A program made the position numbers and the translations under genes. The notes under the pieces were generated by a model. That model was not told the origin of the DNA, made no database searches, and worked only from the letters and a program-made list of their open reading frames with translations. From Allobrachymonas sp. (GTDB taxonomy: Bacteria; Pseudomonadota; Gammaproteobacteria; Burkholderiales; Burkholderiaceae_C), in the NCBI GenBank assembly GCA_018054915.1, contig JAGPIR010000034.1:1-7654 (forward strand): a stretch of DNA of 7,654 nucleotides, in the 5' to 3' direction. Shown one piece after another: positions 1 to 4,563 of this stretch (position 1 is its first letter; every line of letters begins with the position of its first letter).

Positions 1-233
1 GTCTCCAGCACCAACAAGACCGTGCCCTCGCTGACCGTGTCACCCAGTTTGATCTTCATCTCCTTGACCACGCCGGCATGGCTGGAGGGAATTTCCATGC
101 TGGCCTTGTCGCTTTCCACGGTGACGAGGCTTTGCTCGGCCCTGACGGTGTCGCCGGGCTTGACCAGCACTTCAATGACTGACACGTCCGTGAAATCGCC
201 GATATCGGGAACCTTGACTTGCACTTCGCGCAT
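1..233 (-). CDS. lpdA: Dihydrolipoyl dehydrogenase (E3) with N-terminal lipoyl domain, 5' part only
   Basis: Only the first 77 codons lie in the window; the gene continues past base 1. The visible part is a complete biotinyl/lipoyl domain: it begins MREVQVKVPDIGDF, and the lipoylated lysine is K43 in the motif SDKAS. The start is ATG (231-233), with AAGGAGAA (242-249) eight bases upstream, overlapping the aceF stop. An upstream ATG (236-238) runs straight into TGA, so it cannot be the start. In betaproteobacterial pdh operons the gene after aceE and aceF is commonly an E3 flavoprotein carrying its own N-terminal lipoyl domain (PdhL/LpdA type). E3 reoxidises dihydrolipoyl groups with NAD+ in the cytoplasm. 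The FAD and NAD domains are outside the window, so the E3 call rests on family gene order. A second lipoyl protein or E2-like gene is the main alternative. Its DNA is almost identical to the lipoyl domain of aceF. Confidence 0.8.
   Translation of the reverse strand, partial: MREVQVKVPDIGDFTDVSVIEVLVKPGDTVRAEQSLVTVESDKASMEIPSSHAGVVKEMKIKLGDTVSEGTVLLVLE
31..209. repeat. Direct-repeat copy A: lipoyl-domain DNA in lpdA
   Basis: Bases 31-209 align without gaps to 1470-1648 (offset 1439). By eye, 61-203 differs from its partner only at 161 (T versus G); 204 differs too (A versus G). Identity falls toward about 83% over 31-60 and breaks down beyond 209. Both copies encode the same part of a lipoyl domain in the same orientation. 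Confidence 0.9.
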
Positions 234-241
234 CACATCCG

Positions 242-249
242 TTCTCCTT
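242..249 (-). promoter_or_regulatory. Shine-Dalgarno of lpdA overlapping the aceF stop codon
   Basis: On the minus strand AAGGAGAA overlaps the aceF TAA stop (248-250), giving TAAGGAGAA, and sits eight bases before the lpdA ATG. The overlap fixes the lpdA start. It suggests that ribosomes finishing aceF can load directly on lpdA, which would help keep E2 and E3 levels linked (inference). Confidence 0.75.
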
Positions 250-1672
250 ACAGCAGTACGCGGCGGAAATCGGCCAGCAACTGCGCCAGATAGACATTGA
301 AGCGCGTGGCCTGCGCGCCGTCGATCACGCGGTGGTCGGCTGTCAGTGACAGCGGCAGGATCAGGCGTGGCGCGAACTGCTGGCCATCCCACATTGGCTT
401 CATGACGTTTTTGTTGACGCCCAGAATGGCCACTTCAGGCGCATTCACGATGGGTGAAAAGGAGGTGCCACCGATGCCGCCCAGGCTGCTGATGGTGAAG
501 CAGGCGCCCTGCATGTCGGTGGGCCCCAGTTTGCCATCGCGTGCTTTCCTCGCGAGTTCGCTGGTTTCCTGGGCGATTTCGTACACCGGCTTCTGATCGG
601 CATTTTTGACCACCGGCACCACAAGGCCATTGGGCGTATCCGCTGCAAAAGCAATATGGAAGTACTTCTTCAACACCAGATTGTCGCCATCAAGGGACGC
701 GTTGAATTCCGGGAATTTCTGCAATGCCTTGACGCACGCTTTGATCAGGAACGCCAGCATGGTGACCTTGATGCCTGATTTTTCGTTTTCCTTGTTCAGC
801 TGCACACGTAGCGCTTCCAGATCGGTGATGTCGGCATCTTCGTGGTACGTCACAGCTGGAATCATTACCCAGTTGCGCGCCAGATTTTGTGCCGAAATCT
901 TCTTGATGCGTGACAAGGGCTTGGTTTCGATTGCGCCGAATTTGGCGAAATCAACTTTCGGCCATGGCAACAAATCCAGCCCGGTACCAGATATGCCTGC
1001 AACGGGCGCATTGGCGGCTTGCGCTGTGGTCTGGGTGGCGCCAGCCATCACGGCCTGGGTGAAGGTCTGGATGTCTTCTTGCGTGATGCGGCCTTTGGGG
1101 CCGGAGCCTTTGACTGCATTGAGAGGCACGCCCAGTTCGCGCGCGAACTTGCGCACGCTGGGGCTGGCATGGGGAAGGCCCAACGGGGCAGAGGTGGGGT
1201 TGTGAGCAGGAATGCTGGAAGCAGCCGGTGCGGGTGCATCTGCCCATGGGGCCGCCGATTCAGGCCCGATCTGCCCTTCTTTTCCGTCTGCAGAGGGAGG
1301 CCGGACAGCGTGCTGTGCGGTTTCGCCACCCGTATCTTCGGAATCTCCCGCCGGGGCGAGAGTAGTTGGCGGCGAGGCAGGTGGTTGCACCGTTGCGCTT
1401 GCGGAGGTGGCGGGCTGGGCGAATGGCATGGAGTCTGCTGCCTCCAGCGTCAAAATCACTGAGCCCTGGCTGACTGTATCGCCCAGTTTGACCTTCATTT
1501 CCTTGACCACGCCGGCATGGCTGGAGGGAATTTCCATGCTGGCCTTGTCGCTTTCCACGGTGACGAGGCTTTGCTCGGCCCTGACGGTGTCGCCGGGCTG
1601 GACCAGCACTTCAATGACTGACACGTCCGTGAAATCGCCGATGTCGGGCACGCATACTTCAATCGTTGCCAT
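248..1672 (-). CDS. aceF: Pyruvate dehydrogenase complex E2, dihydrolipoyllysine-residue acetyltransferase
   Basis: AceF forms the core of the pyruvate dehydrogenase complex and transfers the acetyl group from lipoyl-lysine to CoA in the cytoplasm. Visible domains in order: one lipoyl domain (about 1-78, lysine K43 in SDKAS); a long Ala/Pro/Ser/Thr-rich flexible linker (about 79-165); a peripheral-subunit-binding domain (about 168-205, with SPSVRKFARELGV and GPKGRITQEDI) that docks E1/E3; a second short linker; and the catalytic domain (about 235-474). The catalytic motif is DHRVIDGA with H447 and D451, and the family motif SSLGGIGGTSFSPI is present. The 474-aa protein is shorter than E2s with two or three lipoyl domains because it has only one. 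The ATG start is supported by AAAGGAGAA at 1680-1688. It lies 24 nt after aceE and 14 nt before lpdA with no terminator between, so one operon is likely. Confidence 0.97.
   Translation of the reverse strand: MATIEVCVPDIGDFTDVSVIEVLVQPGDTVRAEQSLVTVESDKASMEIPSSHAGVVKEMKVKLGDTVSQGSVILTLEAADSMPFAQPATSASATVQPPASPPTTLAPAGDSEDTGGETAQHAVRPPSADGKEGQIGPESAAPWADAPAPAASSIPAHNPTSAPLGLPHASPSVRKFARELGVPLNAVKGSGPKGRITQEDIQTFTQAVMAGATQTTAQAANAPVAGISGTGLDLLPWPKVDFAKFGAIETKPLSRIKKISAQNLARNWVMIPAVTYHEDADITDLEALRVQLNKENEKSGIKVTMLAFLIKACVKALQKFPEFNASLDGDNLVLKKYFHIAFAADTPNGLVVPVVKNADQKPVYEIAQETSELARKARDGKLGPTDMQGACFTISSLGGIGGTSFSPIVNAPEVAILGVNKNVMKPMWDGQQFAPRLILPLSLTADHRVIDGAQATRFNVYLAQLLADFRRVLL
1470..1648. repeat. 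Direct-repeat copy B: lipoyl-domain DNA in aceF
   Basis: Partner of the copy at 31-209. The near-identical core is 1500-1642. The encoded residues differ at Q25 here versus K25 in the other copy, and at V61 versus I61 just outside the core. Identity at silent positions in the core is far above what protein selection alone would require. Confidence 0.9.
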
Positions 1673-1696
1673 TGCTGACTTCTCCTTTGCGCCGGA

Positions 1697-4420
1697 TCAG
1701 GCATGCAGCGGGTTGGTTTTTTCCGTGCCGATGCCGTATTTGACAATAGCCTGGTCGGCCTTGTAGCCTTGCAGCTTGCCGTTATCGGCCAATCCCTTGA
1801 GTGCAGCCAGAACGATGTAATGGCGGTCGATTTCAAAATGCTGGCGCAACCGGTTACGGAAGTCGCTGCGCCCGAAGCCGTCCGTTCCGAGCACGGTGTA
1901 GCTGCGTCCGCTGGGGATGAACGCACGGATCTGCTCGGCGTAGGCCTTCATGTAATCGGTGGACGCCACGACCGGGCCGGGGTGTTCCTGCAGTTGGCGG
2001 GCCACAAAACTTGTTCGCGGCTCGCTGGCCGGGTGCAACAGGTTCCAGCGTGCAACATCTTGTCCTTCGCGCGCCAGTTCGTTGAAGCTAGTGCAACTCC
2101 AGACGTCGGCGCCGATGCCCCAGTCCTGGGCCAGCAGGGTCTGGGCGGCCAGGCATTCGCGCAGGATGCTGCCGCTGCCCAGCAACTGCACCCGCAATGC
2201 CAGGCCGGGGTCGCCTGCCTGACACCGGTACATGCCCTGCAGGATCTGCTCTTCGGTTCCTGGCTGCAGGCCGGGCATGGCGTAGTTTTCGTTGAGCAGC
2301 GTGAGGTAGTAAAACACGTCGTCCTGCTTTTCCACCATGCGGTGCAGGCCATGCCGCAGAATGACGGCCACTTCGTGGGCGAAGGCGGGATCGTAGGACA
2401 GACAGTTGGGAATGGTGCCCGCCAGGATGTGACTGTGACCGTCCTGGTGTTGCAGGCCCTCGCCGTTGAGGGTGGTGCGCCCGCTGGTGCCGCCCAGCAA
2501 AAAGCCGCGGGCGCGCATGTCGCCGGCTGCCCAGGCCAGGTCGCCCACGCGCTGGAAGCCGAACATCGAGTAGAACACGTAGAACGGCACCATGATGCGG
2601 TTGGACGTGCTGTAGCTCGTGGCTGCGGCAATCCAGCTGGCCATGCCGCCCGCCTCGTTGATGCCTTCCTGCAGGATCTGCCCGTCCTTGGCCTCCTTGT
2701 AGTACATCACCTGGTCCTTGTCGACCGGGGTGTACAACTGGCCCTTGGGGTTGTAGATGCCGATCTGGCGAAACAGTCCTTCCATGCCGAAGGTGCGGGC
2801 CTCGTCCACCAGAATGGGCACGGCGCGCGGGCCCATGACGGGGTCGCGCAGCAACTGGTTGAGGAAGCGCACGAAAGCCTGCGTGGTGCTGATCTCGCGC
2901 CCTGGTGCCGTAGGCTCCAGCAGGGCGCGGAAAGCCTCCAGCGGCGGCGCCGCCATGCTTTCGTCGGCGCGGGGGCGGCGGCTGGGCACGTAGCCGCCCA
3001 GCGCCTTGCGCCGCGCGTGCAGGTATTGCATTTCGGGGGTGTCGGCTGCCGGCCGGTAATAGGGCAGTTTTTCCAGTTCGCTGTCGGGCACCGGAATATT
3101 GAAACGGTCGCGGAACGTGCGGATGTCGGCGTCGCTCAATTTTTTGAGCTGATGCACCGTATTTTTGCCCTCGCCCGCCTTGCCGATGCCGTAGCCCTTG
3201 ACTGTCTTGACCAGCACCACGGTGGGTTGCCCCCGATGGCGGTGGGCCGCGTCAAAGGCGGCATACACCTTGCGGGCGTCGTGTCCGCCCCGGCGCAGCT
3301 CCCACACTTCCTCATCGCTCATGTGCTCCACCAGCGCGGCGGTTTCGGGGTAGCGGTTGAAGAAATGCTCGCGCACGAAAGCGCCGTCGTTGGCCTTGTA
3401 GGCCTGGTAGTCGCCGTCGAGCATTTCCATCATGAGCTGGCGCAGTTTGCCGCTCGTGTCGCGCGCCAGCAGCGGGTCCCAGTTGCTGCCCCAGATGAGC
3501 TTGATGACATTCCAGCCGCTGCCACGGAAATCTCCCTCTAGTTCCTGGATGATCTTGCCGTTGCCGCGCACCGGACCGTCGAGCCGCTGCAGGTTGCAGT
3601 TGATGACGAAGATCAGGTTGTCGAGTGTTTCGCGCGCGGCCATACCAATGGCGCCCATGCTTTCGATCTCGTCCATCTCACCATCGCCGCAGAAGGCCCA
3701 CACCTTGCGGTTGGCCGTGTCGGCAATGCCGCGCGCGTGCAGGTATTTGAGGAAGCGCGCCTGGTAAATGGCCATGAGCGGGCCGAGCCCCATGCTGACG
3801 GTGGGGAACTGCCAGAAATGGGGCATCAGCATCGGATGCGGATAGCTTGACAGCCCCTTGCCGCCGGTTTCCTGGCGGAAGTGGTCCAGCTGCTCTTCGC
3901 TGAGCCGGCCTTCGAGAAAGGCTCGGGCGTAAATGCCTGGCGCGCTGTGACCCTGGATATAGAGGCAATCGCCTCCGTGCTCGGGTGTTTCGGCGTGCCA
4001 GAAATGGTTGAACCCGGCGCTGAACATGCTGGCAACCGAGGCATAGGAGCCGATGTGCCCGCCCAGATCGCCGCCATCGGCCGGATTGAGCCGATTGGCG
4101 CGCACCACCATCATCATGGCGTTCCAGCGCGCATAGGCGCGCAGCCGCATTTCGATCTCCATGTTGCAGGAAGCGCAGTGCGCCTCCTGTTCCGGCTCAA
4201 GGGTGTTGACGTAGGCCGTGTTGGCCGAAAAAGGCCGGTCGATGCTGTGCTGGCGGGCATGTTCCAGCAGTTGCTCCAGCAGGTAATGCGCCCGGCCGGG
4301 TCCCGCCGTTGTGATCACGGCGGAAAGGGCTTGCATCCATTCACGCGTTTCTTGCGGATCCTCGTCCGGTGCAAGGCGGTGTGCATCTTCTGCCTCACGA
4401 TCGAAAGCCTGACTGTTCAT
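1697..4420 (-). CDS. aceE: Pyruvate dehydrogenase E1 component, homodimeric type
   Basis: AceE is the ThDP-dependent E1 that decarboxylates pyruvate and reductively acetylates the lipoyl group of E2. The 907 aa compare with 887 in E. coli, and homology is visible along the whole length. The ThDP/Mg site is GDGEMDE (245-251) through NCNLQRLDGP (about 274-283). Histidines matching E. coli active-site residues sit at H122 (GGHIGS), H158 (QGHSAPG) and H423 in the mobile loop GEGKNTVHQ; all three are shifted by the same 16 residues from E. coli H106, H142 and H407. Other signatures are QEGINEAGG (584-592), SGRTTLNGEGLQHQDGHSH (646-664) and GTDGFGRSD near the C-terminus. The N-terminus DEDPQETREWMQAL is the E2-binding type of region. 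ATG start at 4418-4420 with AGGAGG at 4426-4431. First gene of the aceE-aceF-lpdA operon. An unusual H-C-A-S-C stretch lies at residues 81-85. Confidence 0.98.
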   Translation of the reverse strand: MNSQAFDREAEDAHRLAPDEDPQETREWMQALSAVITTAGPGRAHYLLEQLLEHARQHSIDRPFSANTAYVNTLEPEQEAHCASCNMEIEMRLRAYARWNAMMMVVRANRLNPADGGDLGGHIGSYASVASMFSAGFNHFWHAETPEHGGDCLYIQGHSAPGIYARAFLEGRLSEEQLDHFRQETGGKGLSSYPHPMLMPHFWQFPTVSMGLGPLMAIYQARFLKYLHARGIADTANRKVWAFCGDGEMDEIESMGAIGMAARETLDNLIFVINCNLQRLDGPVRGNGKIIQELEGDFRGSGWNVIKLIWGSNWDPLLARDTSGKLRQLMMEMLDGDYQAYKANDGAFVREHFFNRYPETAALVEHMSDEEVWELRRGGHDARKVYAAFDAAHRHRGQPTVVLVKTVKGYGIGKAGEGKNTVHQLKKLSDADIRTFRDRFNIPVPDSELEKLPYYRPAADTPEMQYLHARRKALGGYVPSRRPRADESMAAPPLEAFRALLEPTAPGREISTTQAFVRFLNQLLRDPVMGPRAVPILVDEARTFGMEGLFRQIGIYNPKGQLYTPVDKDQVMYYKEAKDGQILQEGINEAGGMASWIAAATSYSTSNRIMVPFYVFYSMFGFQRVGDLAWAAGDMRARGFLLGGTSGRTTLNGEGLQHQDGHSHILAGTIPNCLSYDPAFAHEVAVILRHGLHRMVEKQDDVFYYLTLLNENYAMPGLQPGTEEQILQGMYRCQAGDPGLALRVQLLGSGSILRECLAAQTLLAQDWGIGADVWSCTSFNELAREGQDVARWNLLHPASEPRTSFVARQLQEHPGPVVASTDYMKAYAEQIRAFIPSGRSYTVLGTDGFGRSDFRNRLRQHFEIDRHYIVLAALKGLADNGKLQGYKADQAIVKYGIGTEKTNPLHA

Positions 4421-4425
4421 GGTTG

Positions 4426-4431
4426 CCTCCT
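4426..4431 (-). promoter_or_regulatory. Consensus Shine-Dalgarno of aceE
   Basis: AGGAGG on the minus strand, six bases before the aceE ATG. It is preceded by TGATC and an A7 tract (4437-4443) in the leader. A full-consensus site fits a highly expressed central-metabolism enzyme and fixes the start. Confidence 0.8.
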
Positions 4432-4477
4432 GATCATTTTTTTGCAGTGTATCGGATCGTGTTATTTGCCGGGTAAC

Positions 4478-4483
4478 AAGAGG
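4478..4483 (+). promoter_or_regulatory. Shine-Dalgarno-like AAGAGG before overlapping ATG/GTG starts
   Basis: AAGAGG lies five bases before ATG (4489-4491) and seven bases before GTG (4491-4493); the two starts share one base in ATGTG but lie in different frames. The ATG opens a 24-codon ORF, and the GTG is in frame with the kinase. The site therefore decides between a leader-peptide model and an N-terminally extended kinase. Confidence 0.45.
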
Positions 4484-4488
4484 TCTGC

Positions 4489-4563
4489 ATGTGTGGGCGT
4501 CTCAGAAAAGAAAATGGGAAAATGGAATCCTTCATTTCCCATTCATCGCATTTGCAATTGTGA
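4489..4563 (+). CDS. Possible 24-codon leader peptide (uORF) before the histidine kinase
   Basis: The ATG at 4489 is five bases after AAGAGG and opens a short frame beginning MCGRLRKENGK and ending SHLQL. Its TGA stop (4561-4563) overlaps the kinase GTG (4560-4562) as GTGA. This is the classic arrangement for translational coupling, and it could explain why no Shine-Dalgarno is seen directly before that GTG. The peptide has no recognisable domain, signal peptide or run of a single amino acid as in attenuators. The region overlaps the inverted repeat and its base composition looks non-coding, so a chance ORF is quite possible. Confidence 0.25.
   Translation: MCGRLRKENGKMESFISHSSHLQL
4513..4543. 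repeat. Perfect 9-bp inverted repeat, candidate operator or leader hairpin
   Basis: AATGGGAAA (4513-4521) and TTTCCCATT (4535-4543) are exact reverse complements separated by 13 nt, with arm centres 22 bp apart, about two helical turns. This geometry suits a dimeric DNA-binding regulator. The left arm overlaps a tandem direct repeat GAAAATGG/GAAAATGG (4510-4525). With one bulged A the stem can be extended to 11 pairs around an 8-nt loop, so an mRNA hairpin just before the kinase start is also possible. No T-run follows, so it is not a typical intrinsic terminator. Which protein binds, if any, is unknown. The adjacent FixJ-like regulator is the obvious candidate (inference). Confidence 0.5.

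Larger units (their letters stand above)
4421..4559. promoter_or_regulatory. Divergent control region between aceE and the histidine kinase gene
   Basis: This is the only sizeable non-coding space in the window if the kinase starts at 4560. It is clearly more AT-rich than the flanking genes, as expected for a promoter region. Both operons read away from it, so promoters for aceE (leftward) and for the kinase/regulator pair (rightward) should lie here or just inside the neighbouring genes. No box pair close to sigma70 consensus stands out. Weak possibilities are an extended -10-like TGTTATTTG at 4460-4468 for the kinase, and TTACCC (4471-4476) with GATACA (4448-4453), 17-bp spacing, for aceE. 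Treat both as guesses. The region also holds the inverted repeat at 4513-4543. Confidence 0.55.

Noticed and set aside
606..1205. 199-codon plus-strand frame opposite aceF
   Set aside because: Antisense to the catalytic and subunit-binding domains of aceF; no independent support.
1212..1766. Plus-strand frame similar to another at 22-300
   Set aside because: The similarity only reflects the duplicated lipoyl-domain DNA read on the wrong strand; it is not a repeated gene.
1703..3541. 612-codon open frame on the plus strand opposite aceE
   Set aside because: It lies wholly antisense to the certain aceE gene, its composition (very rich in V, A, G, H, Q) is what reversed aceE codons give, and no domain is recognisable. 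Long antisense frames are common where third codon positions are GC-rich.
4513..4543. Inverted repeat as an intrinsic terminator
   Set aside because: It lies upstream of both divergent operons, its stem is only moderately GC-rich and no T-run follows on either strand, so an operator or leader structure fits better.
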